NCBI RefSeq assembly: GCF_044784365.2
Contig: NZ_CP173060.2
DNA from: Cetobacterium_A somerae
Lineage (GTDB): Bacteria > Fusobacteriota > Fusobacteriia > Fusobacteriales > Fusobacteriaceae
Length of the DNA stretch: 64,000 nucleotides
Direction: 5' to 3' (one strand)
Positions 52,173 to 61,060 of this stretch are shown here, piece by piece. Positions within the stretch are counted from its first letter, which is position 1; the number at the start of each line of letters is the position of its first letter. The position numbers and the translations under genes were made by a program. A model generated the notes under the pieces. It was given only the letters and a program-made list of their open reading frames with translations. It was not told where the DNA came from and ran no database searches.

Positions 52173-52847
52173 TTAAAAAATATTTTTTTTCATTAATAAA
52201 AAATGCTCTTTTATAACTTCTCTTCCTAAATCAAGATTTTTTTCAATTAAAGCTTGATAAATTATTTTGTGATGCTTTAAAAGTATATCTTTATTTTTTG
52301 AATTTTTTAAAATACTTATTCTTATATTCTTAATAAATTTTTCTAAAGTTAATCTAGAAGAGTTATATAAGCTTATAAAAAAAATATTATGACTGGCTTC
52401 TACAATAGCTCTATGGAATTCTGCATCTAAAAGAGAGCTTTCATCCTCTGAAGCTGCATTTTTTAAATCTTTAAATATTGTATCTATTTTTATTAAATCT
52501 TCATCTTTTATGTTCATTAAGGCTAATTCAAAAGCTTTAATTTCTATTCCTTCTCTAAAGTCTATTAAGTCAGAAACATTTTGCCCTGTTAAAAGAAAAA
52601 AAAGATTAAAATTTTCAAAAAGAGAATCTTTAAAATCATCTTTCAAGTAATATCCACTTCCTTGAATACAATTTGTTATTCCCATTGCAGTTAAAACTTT
52701 TAAAGCTTCTCTAACTGTAGTTCTGCTAAGATTTAGTTTTTCTGCTAAATCTCTTTCTGTTTCTATTTTCTCTCCTGGTTTTAAAGTATTATTTTCAATT
52801 TTTTCTTTTATATATTCCAAAATTATATTATAATTTTTATCTTTCAT
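52173..52847 (-). CDS. GntR-family regulator, FadR/LldR (FCD) subfamily
   Basis: 224 residues. N-terminal winged helix: LKPGEKIETERDLAEKLNLS, RTTVREALKVLTAMG. The C-terminal FCD domain carries the metal-binding residues in LLDAEFHRAIVEASHN and in HHKIIYQAL and EHF. This subfamily includes lactate-responsive repressors (LldR, LutR). It lies just upstream of the lactate dehydrogenase operon, whose promoter holds a matching palindrome, so it very likely represses that operon until lactate binds. Confidence 0.92.
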   Translation of the reverse strand: MKDKNYNIILEYIKEKIENNTLKPGEKIETERDLAEKLNLSRTTVREALKVLTAMGITNCIQGSGYYLKDDFKDSLFENFNLFFLLTGQNVSDLIDFREGIEIKAFELALMNIKDEDLIKIDTIFKDLKNAASEDESSLLDAEFHRAIVEASHNIFFISLYNSSRLTLEKFIKNIRISILKNSKNKDILLKHHKIIYQALIEKNLDLGREVIKEHFLLMKKNIF

Positions 52848-53016
52848 TTTTCTCCTTTAATATTCAATATATCTAGGGATTGTACCAAATTGTGCCCAAT
52901 TTTTCAAGTATTTATAATTTTGATAATTAAACTTAGTCGCTTTTTAAATTCTAATATTTAGTAATTGATTATGATTAACATTATAAACTAGGCTTTATTA
53001 AATAGAAAATTTTATT

Positions 53017-53292
53017 TTGAAATTAAAAAATTTATCTAGAGTTTTAGAAGATTCTGGAACTTTAACATCGTCTTTAGTTCCTTGGAGTACATGTGGAGCA
53101 TTTATGTTAACAACTTTAGGAGTTCACCCCTTTGCTTACCTTCCTTTTGCTTTTTTAAATTTAATCAATCCAATTGTTTCTATAATTTATGGATACACTG
53201 GATTTACTATGGAGAAAGATGAGATTTTATCTCCAACTGAAGAAATTGATGATAGTTCAAGTTCTCAAGAATTAATTAACGAAATAGAATAA
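53017..53292 (+). pseudogene. nhaC C-terminal fragment
   Basis: 91 codons that align with the last 90 residues of the NhaC at 22118: KNLSRVLEDSGTLTSSLVPW matches KNLSRALEDGGTITSPLVPW. The other 390 residues are absent, and no ribosome site precedes the TTG at its head. It is the tail of a deleted antiporter gene. Regulation or expression is not indicated. Confidence 0.82.
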
Positions 53293-53322
53293 TAAAAGCT
53301 TTTAAGATTTTATATAAATAAA

Positions 53323-53354
53323 AAACACGATTTTTAACTAATCGTGTTTTTTGT
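53323..53354. terminator. bidirectional terminator
   Basis: AAACACGATT (near 53323) and AATCGTGTTT (near 53339-53348), T-rich on both sides. It serves the PTS gene on the minus strand. Confidence 0.8.
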
Positions 53355-53364
53355 ATTTTTATCT

Positions 53365-54852
53365 TTAATTTTTTAAAAGATTTTTTATATCTCCAGCAAT
53401 AAATTGAGCTTTTGCTCCAAATATAACTTGAACTCCATATTTTCCTACTTTTATAGTCCCACTTGAACCTAACTTTTTAAAACCTGCTTCATCTACTAAT
53501 GAGGTATCTTTTACCTCTACTCTTAATCTTGTTATACAATAATCAATAGAAGTAATATTTTCATTTCCACCTAAATAATTTATGGCCATTGCAGCAATCT
53601 CTTTATCTGTAAAATTATCATTTTGGTTTTCTGAGTCGTTTATAACTTCTCTACCTGGTGTTTTTAAGTCAAACTTTCTTATTAAAAATCTAAAACCAAA
53701 ATAGTAACACATAGCCATAACAGTTCCAAAAACAAGAACCATTATATAATTTGTTTCATACCCAGAAAATGATGGTAATATTCCAAATGATAAGAAATCA
53801 ATAAATCCTGCAGAAAATGACTTTGCTATATGCACATTCAGTAAATACATCATCATATAAGATATTCCTGCAAAAATAGCATTGAAAAGATAAAGTACTG
53901 GTGCTACAAATATAAATGTAAATTCAATTGGCTCTGTTATTCCAGTTAAAAAACAAGTAAATGCTGCTGATAATAATATTCCTGCAACTAATTTTTTATT
54001 CTTAGGAAGAGCTTCATGATACATCGCTAAGCCTGCAGCTGGTAAAGCCATTAACATTAATGGATACTCTCCTTGTAAAAATTTTCCTGCATTTTTATAA
54101 CTTTCTGATGAAAAACTTTTTATTCCTTCCTCAAACATTTTAAACCAAATAGCTTGATCTCCATTAATAATATTTCCAGATTGTGTAGTATATTCTCCAA
54201 AGTTAAACCAATAAGGAGAATAAAAAATATGATGTAGCCCAGTAGGAATTAACGCTCTTTCAGTAAATCCAAAGATAAAAGTTGATAATGCTTGATTTTC
54301 TCCATTTGCTAATTTAGATAATAAGCCAATCGTATTTTGAATTGGTTCCCAAACAAACGGAAACCCTAAACCTATTAAAAAAGCAAAAAGTGCTGTAATA
54401 ATTGGAACAAATCTTTTCCCTGAAAAAAATCCTAAAAAATCAGGTAGTTTTATATTGAAAAATTTATTATACATTGTTGCAGCCAATACTCCAGATATAA
54501 GTCCACTAAATATACCACTTTGTAAAGTTGGGATACCCATAACACTAGCATAAGCTCCACCTTGAGAAGCCATTTCTGGAGTTACACCTGCAACAATTCC
54601 AGCAGTTGAATTTATTATTAATATAGCTACAATTGAAGCTAGTGCCGCTATTCCAGACTCTCCGGCTAATCCTACAGCTGCTCCAACAGCAAATAATAAT
54701 GGTAGATTATCAAATAATATTCCACCGGCATTAGTCATTAACGGAAGATTTAATCGATCGCCAAAAGCCAGTAGTATTCCAGCAGCTGGTAAAATAGAGA
54801 TGGGTAGCATCAATGCTTTTCCTATCTTTTGTAAATTAGAAAATATTTTCAT
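53365..54852 (-). CDS. PTS EIICB permease (glucose/maltose/GlcNAc class)
   Basis: About 495 residues from the ATG at 54852, eight bases after GGGAGG; an ATG five bases upstream is out of frame and stops at once. EIIC: LMLPISILPAAGILLAFGDR, the substrate loop GLHHIFYSPYWFNFGEY, and FLTGITEPIEFTFIFVAP. EIIB at the C-terminus has SIDYCITRLRVEVKD with the phosphorylatable cysteine. No EIIA domain is attached. It imports and phosphorylates a hexose or maltose-like sugar. Divergent from the transposase-derived protein. Confidence 0.92.
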   Translation of the reverse strand: MKIFSNLQKIGKALMLPISILPAAGILLAFGDRLNLPLMTNAGGILFDNLPLLFAVGAAVGLAGESGIAALASIVAILIINSTAGIVAGVTPEMASQGGAYASVMGIPTLQSGIFSGLISGVLAATMYNKFFNIKLPDFLGFFSGKRFVPIITALFAFLIGLGFPFVWEPIQNTIGLLSKLANGENQALSTFIFGFTERALIPTGLHHIFYSPYWFNFGEYTTQSGNIINGDQAIWFKMFEEGIKSFSSESYKNAGKFLQGEYPLMLMALPAAGLAMYHEALPKNKKLVAGILLSAAFTCFLTGITEPIEFTFIFVAPVLYLFNAIFAGISYMMMYLLNVHIAKSFSAGFIDFLSFGILPSFSGYETNYIMVLVFGTVMAMCYYFGFRFLIRKFDLKTPGREVINDSENQNDNFTDKEIAAMAINYLGGNENITSIDYCITRLRVEVKDTSLVDEAGFKKLGSSGTIKVGKYGVQVIFGAKAQFIAGDIKNLLKN

Positions 54853-54968
54853 TTCATTTTCCTCCCTTTTATTAAACAATAAGTTTTTTTAAAATACATT
54901 TTATATTCACAATAGTATATAATTTATATATTTTTGTCAAGTTTTTTCGAAATTAAATGAGCCATATA

Positions 54969-55005
54969 TTGACAATATTTTAAAATAATAGTATTGTAAT
55001 ACTAT
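54969..55005 (+). promoter_or_regulatory. promoter and palindromic operator of the transposase-like regulator
   Basis: TTGACA (54969-54974), 17 bases, TATTGT (54992-54997). The perfect 18-base palindrome ATAGTATTGTAATACTAT (54988-55005) covers the -10 box. A divergent minus-strand promoter for the PTS gene (TTGACA, 17 bases, TACTAT) lies at about 54912-54941. Confidence 0.65.
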
Positions 55006-55037
55006 ATAATACAATATTTATTAATCTTTGGAGGTTT

Positions 55038-56132
55038 ATGAAAAGTAATAATAACATCAATAAACTTAAAATTATTAAAATGTTTTTAGAAAATAAAAAA
55101 ACTTTAAAAGAAATATCATATGAAGAGAATATTCCATATAGTACTTTAAAAAGATGGATAAAAAAATTTAAAGATGATGGAACAGAAGCGCTAAATTTAA
55201 AAGAACGAAGTGATAAAAATTCCTTCCGAAAAGTCGATAATACTTTACTTGTAACTATTAGGAATTTTTACTTAGAAAATAAAAATAATTCTTTACAAAC
55301 AATTTATAATGACCTAAAAAATAATTTTAACTCTAATATAAGCTTTAATACATTTTATAGAATTGTTAGTAATTTAGATGAATATTTAAAAAACAAATCT
55401 AGTACTGAAATTAATAAAAATATAAAAAATGGAGATGTGTATATTTTAAAATCCTTTATATCTTATAATTTCATTGAAATTAACAATACACAAAAATTAC
55501 CTATTATTTTTCTAATTTTCAATGCTTCTGATTTAGATATAATTGATTTTCATATTGAATTTTCACTTACTAATTCCCAAAATATATTAGCTTTTTTAAG
55601 AGAAAGTATTATTCTAGGACTTCTTAAATACAACGTAACTTATTTACCAAAAGAAATTTTAAATGACTCTAGTTTTAAACTATCTAATAATATAAAAAAA
55701 CAAATTAATGATTCTTTATCTTTAAAAATCCATGATTTTACCCATGAAAATAAAGAAATTGAGAGATTTATAAATTTTTTGAATAGCGACATTGAAAAAA
55801 ATTTAAAGAATAATATTACATATGAAAATCTCTATGATTTTTTGAGTAACTATTTAAAGGTTAATAAAAATTTGCCTACATTTATAGAAACTGAAGATAA
55901 TAATTTATTAATGCTTCTCTTCAAATTAAATATTTTTCTCCCAAGAATAAAAAGAAAAATACATTCGTATGGTATTCAAATACATAATACTATTTTTAAT
56001 GATATAATTTATTTAAAAAGATATTTAGGAGAAGTTGCTGAAATTATATATAATCCTTTAAATTTAGATTTTATCTTAGCTTTTAAGAAAAATTATTTAA
56101 TTGGAAAAATTAAAAATGATAATCTCAAATAA
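55038..56132 (+). CDS. DDE-transposase-derived DNA-binding protein, possible PTS regulator
   Basis: 364 residues. Residues 1-60 are a transposase-type helix-turn-helix (KTLKEISYEENIPYSTLKRW, then IKKFKDDGTEAL) and 60-120 a second helical DNA-binding-like unit. Residues 130-270 resemble an integrase RNase-H fold: LPIIFLIFNASDLDIIDFHI, then ILNDSSFKLSNN at the place of the usual T-D-N-G-S, then HENKEIERFINFL with the glutamate kept. The first aspartate seems lost (FIEINNT). Residues 310-360 resemble the Mu-transposase C-terminal barrel (IHSYGIQIHN, YLGEVAEIIYNPLNLD). It stands alone, has no element ends, and is divergent from a PTS gene, so domestication as a regulator is plausible. Confidence 0.7.
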   Translation: MKSNNNINKLKIIKMFLENKKTLKEISYEENIPYSTLKRWIKKFKDDGTEALNLKERSDKNSFRKVDNTLLVTIRNFYLENKNNSLQTIYNDLKNNFNSNISFNTFYRIVSNLDEYLKNKSSTEINKNIKNGDVYILKSFISYNFIEINNTQKLPIIFLIFNASDLDIIDFHIEFSLTNSQNILAFLRESIILGLLKYNVTYLPKEILNDSSFKLSNNIKKQINDSLSLKIHDFTHENKEIERFINFLNSDIEKNLKNNITYENLYDFLSNYLKVNKNLPTFIETEDNNLLMLLFKLNIFLPRIKRKIHSYGIQIHNTIFNDIIYLKRYLGEVAEIIYNPLNLDFILAFKKNYLIGKIKNDNLK

Positions 56133-56175
56133 ATATTATTATTTTAGAAAACCTATAAGTAAATTTTTATAAAAT

Positions 56176-56219
56176 AAAAAGGATGATTATAATATTTCTT
56201 TATAAGTCATCCTTTTTAT
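56176..56219. terminator. terminator after the transposase-like gene
   Basis: AAAAAGGATGA and TCATCCTTTTT form a stem around a 20-base loop, T-rich on the plus-strand side. Confidence 0.75.
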
Positions 56220-56574
56220 TAAAAATAATTCGAATAAATATTCACTTTAAATATTAATAGTCTTTAAATGAGCTTATTTCCTCCTAACTCTTTATAAATG
56301 TGATTTTCTAGTTAAAATAATAAAGGAACAACTATAGCTATCATTGTCTACAGGACTTTAAATACAATATTGCTATTCACACTTATATCTAAAAATAATT
56401 CATTTGTTATTAAAATTAATCTAGCCACTCTTTTTTGTTATTAATACTTAAATTAACTTCCATATATTTCCCTCTCATTTTTGTAGTATTGTTACTTTTA
56501 ACCTCAACTTTGGAGTTTTGTCAAATTTTTTATTAAATTAGTTATAATAAAAATTTTTTTAATTCTATCTTTTT
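56220..56574 (-). other. gene-free stretch with a possible decayed ORF
   Basis: No intact gene. On the minus strand a ribosome-site-like GAGAGGGA precedes an ATG near 56464. It encodes only MEVNLSINNKKEWLD before a stop, and later out-of-frame codons read TMIAIVVPLLF, a membrane-like phrase. It may be a decayed short gene; the evidence is weak. Confidence 0.3.
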
Positions 56575-58521
56575 TTACCTCTCACAATAAAATGAATTCC
56601 CTGATATTTTTTTCGCTCTATACATTCCCGTATCAGCTTTTTTAAATCCTTCTAATATACCTGTTTCAAATGTTTTAAAGAAATACCCCACACTCATAGA
56701 GATGGAATACTTCTTTAGAGTATAGCTTCTTTCTAACGTATCTTTTAATTCATTAAGTTGACTATCAAAATTTTCACTAGAAACAAATATATAATACTCA
56801 TCCCCTGAAATTCTAAAGGTATTTTTCTCCCCAAAGATATTTTTTAATAACAACCCACACTCTTTTATTATTTCATCACCTACACTGTGACCAAAAGTAT
56901 CATTGGCATTTTTAAAATTATCTAAATCAACTACTATACAAACTCCAGATTTTGACTCAAACTCTTCACAGGCATTATTAAAATTATACCTATTTCCTAA
57001 AGTTGATAGAATATCAAAAAATGCTATTTTTTCAAGATCTTTTGCTTTTTTTCTTTTTTCAACAAAAAATACTCCTAATACAAAAACTAAAAATATTAAA
57101 AATAAAAGAACTCCTCGATAAAGTAGACCCCTCAAATATTCAGCTTCTTTGACCTTTAAAGCAGAAAATCTTTTATCACTTTCTATACTTTTCTCTTTTA
57201 ATAAATCTTTATCAACTAAATATATATAAGCTTTATCGAATATATTCTTAAAAATTATATCCTCTTTATTAAATGCTAAATTTATGGGAAAAGAATAAAA
57301 AATTTCAGAATTATATCCTGATATTCCACTTAAATATGGATTTACATGAAGAATAGATTTTACATCTTCTCTCTTCAAAGCATCTATTAATTCTACCTTA
57401 TTTTTATATCTAATTATATTTTCTTTGGGATAGTACTCTTTGGATATATAGTCTTCTATCGATTCTTCTATAACACCTATTTTTGAATCTATATTTTCTT
57501 TGCAATCTGATTTATATATCTTATAAGTATGTATATCTGTTAATTTATTACTAAATATATATTTATTTTCTCTTCCAGGAAACTTAGCAACCCCTAGGCT
57601 TTTTATTTCTCCATTCTCAAACCTTGATACTATCTTATCCCACCCTTCATATGGCTCATTTATAATATTAAGTTTTAAATCTAAATCCTTTGCAATCTCA
57701 TTCCAAACTAAAGGTAATACTCCACCATAAGATTTACTTTCTGGAATATAATGACTTACAGTTGAGTTTTCTTCATAAGCTATATTTATTTCTTTTAAAT
57801 TTTCTAGATATTTTTTTTCTGCTGTTGTTAAACTATAAAAAAATTTCTCTTTTCTAAGAGTTTGTTCAACTTTCTCTTTATGATTATTAAATATACAAAA
57901 GTACTTCTTTTCTAATGCTTTATTTATTTTATTCAGTAAATCTGGATTTTCTCCATTATAACCAAAAACTGTAAAAGGTACTTTCCCAATCATAAAAGTA
58001 TAATTTAAATCATGAGTAAATGATGAACTATCTATGATTATTTGATTACTATATTTTTTTAAATCATCTACTACTTCAACGTTGGCAATAACATTGTTAT
58101 CCCTCAATTTCTTTTGTATAGATTTTTTTATACCAGTATTTCTAAGTATATATAGGGTTTTACCAGATAATGCTTCCATATTTCTAATATTTTCTTTATT
58201 AGAAGCTATGTGTAAAATTTGAGAATACACATTATCACTATAGTTAATTTTAATTCCTGGAAAATCATTTTTTCTAATGGGAAATATAAGATTTATATCT
58301 CCAGTTAAAAACTTTTTTGTTATATCATTTCTACTTCCTTTTACTACATTAAACTCTACACTCTCTTCTGCTAACATTTCTAAAATTAAATCATTGAAAC
58401 TTTTTTTATTTACTTTTTTTTCCATAAACTCATCCGTGATTAATCCTATATTTAAATTATCACCTAATGCAGTAACTGATGTAAAAAATAAAAAAATAAA
58501 TATTGCTGCTAATTTGTACAA
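56575..58521 (-). CDS. membrane diguanylate cyclase with periplasmic binding-protein-like sensor
   Basis: 648 residues. An N-terminal signal segment is followed by two solute-binding-protein-like regions (about 20-230 and 235-455; note LPLVWNEIAKDLDLKLNII and SKIGVIEESIEDYISKEYY). One membrane helix lies at about 466-487. The GGDEF domain follows: DNFKNANDTFGHSVGDE and the active-site variant SGDEY (572-576). It should make c-di-GMP in response to a periplasmic ligand. The variant keeps the G-D-E core, but activity is unproven. No RxxD inhibitory site was seen upstream of it. Confidence 0.88.
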   Translation of the reverse strand: MYKLAAIFIFLFFTSVTALGDNLNIGLITDEFMEKKVNKKSFNDLILEMLAEESVEFNVVKGSRNDITKKFLTGDINLIFPIRKNDFPGIKINYSDNVYSQILHIASNKENIRNMEALSGKTLYILRNTGIKKSIQKKLRDNNVIANVEVVDDLKKYSNQIIIDSSSFTHDLNYTFMIGKVPFTVFGYNGENPDLLNKINKALEKKYFCIFNNHKEKVEQTLRKEKFFYSLTTAEKKYLENLKEINIAYEENSTVSHYIPESKSYGGVLPLVWNEIAKDLDLKLNIINEPYEGWDKIVSRFENGEIKSLGVAKFPGRENKYIFSNKLTDIHTYKIYKSDCKENIDSKIGVIEESIEDYISKEYYPKENIIRYKNKVELIDALKREDVKSILHVNPYLSGISGYNSEIFYSFPINLAFNKEDIIFKNIFDKAYIYLVDKDLLKEKSIESDKRFSALKVKEAEYLRGLLYRGVLLFLIFLVFVLGVFFVEKRKKAKDLEKIAFFDILSTLGNRYNFNNACEEFESKSGVCIVVDLDNFKNANDTFGHSVGDEIIKECGLLLKNIFGEKNTFRISGDEYYIFVSSENFDSQLNELKDTLERSYTLKKYSISMSVGYFFKTFETGILEGFKKADTGMYRAKKISGNSFYCER

Positions 58522-58660
58522 CTATTTCACTCCCTTAAATACATATGAAACCATTTTAGTATACTTTCTTACAATAACAATATCATATTTATTAATATTT
58601 TAATATTAGAAATTTTAATAAAAATTTTAAACAAATTTATCCATAATAATCTACTTAAAA

Positions 58661-58690
58661 ATAAAAACACTCATTTTTTTAATGAGTGCT
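58661..58690 (-). terminator. terminator of the lysA-D-aminoacylase operon
   Basis: CACTCATT (58668-58675) and AATGAGTG (58681-58688), followed on the minus strand by a T5-A-T5 run. Confidence 0.8.
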
Positions 58691-58706
58691 CTCTTTTAAT
58701 TTTATT

Positions 58707-60314
58707 TCAATTCACTAAAATAGTTCCAGCCTTAGCCGTAAATACAGTTCCCTCTTCCAAAACAATCTTTCCATTTATAACAACATACTCTATCCCTACA
58801 GGACACTGAAAAGAATTTTGAAAAGTGGAGCTATCTTTAATTTTATCCAAATCAAAAATGGTAATATCTGCAAAGTTTCCATTTTTAATCTCTCCACGCC
58901 CCTCTAATCTAAAGAGTTTAGCTGGTCTCTCGGTAATTCTATTTATAATTTTTTCTATTGAAACCTCATCTTTATTCATCCATATATATTTTGGAAACGT
59001 TCCAAAATTTCTCGGATGAGGATTTCCCAATTCAAATTTATCCTCCATTGGTAAAGAGTTTCCATCACTAGCAATAACTCCCAAATCACTTTTGAAAAAC
59101 TCCTTTACATCCTCTAAATCCATAGAGAAATAGATGGCTTGAGCCTTTCCTTTAGATTTTTCAAGTATATATAAAATAGTTTCTTCCTCACTTAAATTCA
59201 GATATTTTGAAATCTCAGAGATTGTTTTTCCATTGAAATAGGTATCTTTTAAATAACTATTAGATACTACAATGTTTTTACTTCCCCCTCTCTTTTCAAT
59301 ATTTTCCCTTATTAAAGACATCACTTTGTCAGAGAAATTAGGAATCTCTTTTATAAAAGTTTCTATATCTCCATCAAAAACATTTTGAGGTATAAGAACA
59401 AAAAGGTTGGTACAAGTAGCTTCATAGGGATATTGATCAAAAGATATTAATACTCCCGATTTCCAAGCTTTCTCTAACATCTCTATAATTTTTCTAGACT
59501 TTCCCCAATTTTTCCTATTCATAACTTTTAAATGGGAAACATTGACCTTTGCTTTAGTTTCTCTGCCATAATAGATAACCTCTTCTATGGATTTTTCAAT
59601 CTCATTAACTTCATCTCTCATATGAAAGGATGCGACTTTATCATACTTTTTTACAACTTTTAAAAGCTCTAAAATCTCCCTTTGGCTCATAAAATTTCCT
59701 GGTTGATATATCAATCCAAAAGATATTCCAAGGGCGCCCTCATCAAACTGTTTTTCCAAAAGCATCTTCATCTTTTCAATTTCACTTTCATTGGCCTCAC
59801 TTGACTTAAACCCCATTATAGCTATTCGAATACATCCAGCTCCAACAAGAAATCCTTGATTAGTTACAAGTTTTCCCTTTTCTAAAAATTTTTTTAAATC
59901 TAAAAAAGATTTAGTTTTATTTAAATCTATTGGATAATAGTTTATATCTGAATGAGTTTGAATATACTTTTTAAGATTTCCCCTGTTCTCATCTGACCAC
60001 GGAGAGATTCCTATTCCACAATTTCCATTAATTTCTGATGTCACTCCTTGATAAATTTTACTTGTACAACTTTCAGCTATAAATCCAGAGATATCTGAGT
60101 GACTATGAATATCTATAAATCCAGGAGTTACATAAAGATTCCTAGCATCAATAATTTTTTTTCCAACTAGTTTATCTTTAGAGACAGCCTCAATTTTATC
60201 TCCCATTATTCCTATATTTAAAATCTCTTTTTCTTTGAGATTCCCAAATACAACAGTTCCACTCTCTATAACTAAATCATATTTTTTTTCATCAACAGTT
60301 TTTAAAGTTTTCAT
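58707..60314 (-). CDS. N-acyl-D-amino-acid deacylase (D-aminoacylase)
   Basis: About 535 residues from the ATG at 60314, preceded by GGGTGA; a GTG four codons upstream is possible. Amidohydrolase-fold marks: VTPGFIDIHSHSD (metal-binding His pair), SEINGNCGIGISPWS (cysteine ligand as in D-aminoacylases), KVNVSHLKVMNRKNWGK, and the late LGVIASDGNSLP aspartate. It hydrolyses N-acyl-D-amino acids in the cytoplasm. It overlaps the hydrolase gene before it by about 23 bases, a sign of coupling. It is last in the lysA operon. Confidence 0.92.
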   Translation of the reverse strand: MKTLKTVDEKKYDLVIESGTVVFGNLKEKEILNIGIMGDKIEAVSKDKLVGKKIIDARNLYVTPGFIDIHSHSDISGFIAESCTSKIYQGVTSEINGNCGIGISPWSDENRGNLKKYIQTHSDINYYPIDLNKTKSFLDLKKFLEKGKLVTNQGFLVGAGCIRIAIMGFKSSEANESEIEKMKMLLEKQFDEGALGISFGLIYQPGNFMSQREILELLKVVKKYDKVASFHMRDEVNEIEKSIEEVIYYGRETKAKVNVSHLKVMNRKNWGKSRKIIEMLEKAWKSGVLISFDQYPYEATCTNLFVLIPQNVFDGDIETFIKEIPNFSDKVMSLIRENIEKRGGSKNIVVSNSYLKDTYFNGKTISEISKYLNLSEEETILYILEKSKGKAQAIYFSMDLEDVKEFFKSDLGVIASDGNSLPMEDKFELGNPHPRNFGTFPKYIWMNKDEVSIEKIINRITERPAKLFRLEGRGEIKNGNFADITIFDLDKIKDSSTFQNSFQCPVGIEYVVINGKIVLEEGTVFTAKAGTILVN

Positions 60315-61050
60315 ATATACATTCACCCAATCTATTATTTAAGAGAACGGCTTCTTTATTTTCTCCCTCTGCTAAAATAATCAAATCTACAAAGCTATTT
60401 TTGAAAAATATTCTTCCTGCATCATGCTCTATATTTGTTAAATCACCAGTTTTATGAGCCACCTCTACCTTTCTAAAAAAATATAGAGGAATTTTAGAGT
60501 TACACAGTTGATTTTTTAAAATAAAAAGTGCTGTCTCATCACAATATAGATTTTCTAAAACCTTTAAGGTATCTCTAGCACTTGTAAAATTATCTAATCC
60601 CCTCTCTCTAGCTTCAGAGTCATACATTTTTCTTTGAAGTTGAGTCTCATAGTAATTTTTTTTCTCAATAAAACTTTGAATGTAATCTATTCCTAAAATA
60701 TCTATCAACATGTTCGTAGCTGTATTATCACTTAAAGTTATCATAAGTGTCGCTAAATCTTTTATTGTCACACTTAAATTATCATCTAAAACTTTTAAAA
60801 CTCCAAAGCCTGGAACTTTATCCATTGAATCCACACTTTTTTTATCACTATAAGATAATTCACCTTGAGATATTTTTTCTAAGAGTGCCTCTAAAATAAA
60901 AAGCTTTATCAAACTAGCTGATTGAAAAATTTTACTTTCATTTTTAGAAAATATCTCTTCTCCATCAACCTTAACTATAATGCCTACTTTTCCTGAAAAT
61001 TCATTAATTATATTTTGTAAATTAGATTTTAGTTGATTAAATCTTTCCAT
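60292..61050 (-). CDS. class A beta-lactamase-fold serine hydrolase without signal peptide
   Basis: About 252 residues from the ATG at 61050, which follows AAGGAGG; the upstream ATG at 61080 overlaps the preceding gene. All three class A motifs are present: SASLIKLF (SxxK), LSDNTATN (SDN) and AHKTGDL (KTG). The omega-loop region reads RERGLDNFTSARD, so the canonical ExxLN glutamate is not obvious. It lacks a secretion signal, which makes a role in antibiotic resistance unlikely. It more likely cleaves a peptide, amide or ester in the cytoplasm, in step with the aminoacylases beside it. Confidence 0.87.
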   Translation of the reverse strand: MERFNQLKSNLQNIINEFSGKVGIIVKVDGEEIFSKNESKIFQSASLIKLFILEALLEKISQGELSYSDKKSVDSMDKVPGFGVLKVLDDNLSVTIKDLATLMITLSDNTATNMLIDILGIDYIQSFIEKKNYYETQLQRKMYDSEARERGLDNFTSARDTLKVLENLYCDETALFILKNQLCNSKIPLYFFRKVEVAHKTGDLTNIEHDAGRIFFKNSFVDLIILAEGENKEAVLLNNRLGECIYENFKNC

Positions 61051-61060
61051 GATTTCCTCC

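Noticed and set aside
58277..58603. Plus-strand frame opposite the diguanylate cyclase start
   Set aside because: Overlaps the coding start and promoter of a well-supported gene and shows no family signature.
60292..61050. Beta-lactam resistance gene
   Set aside because: No signal peptide, no clear ExxLN omega-loop glutamate, and an operon of amino-acid hydrolases; resistance is not supported.
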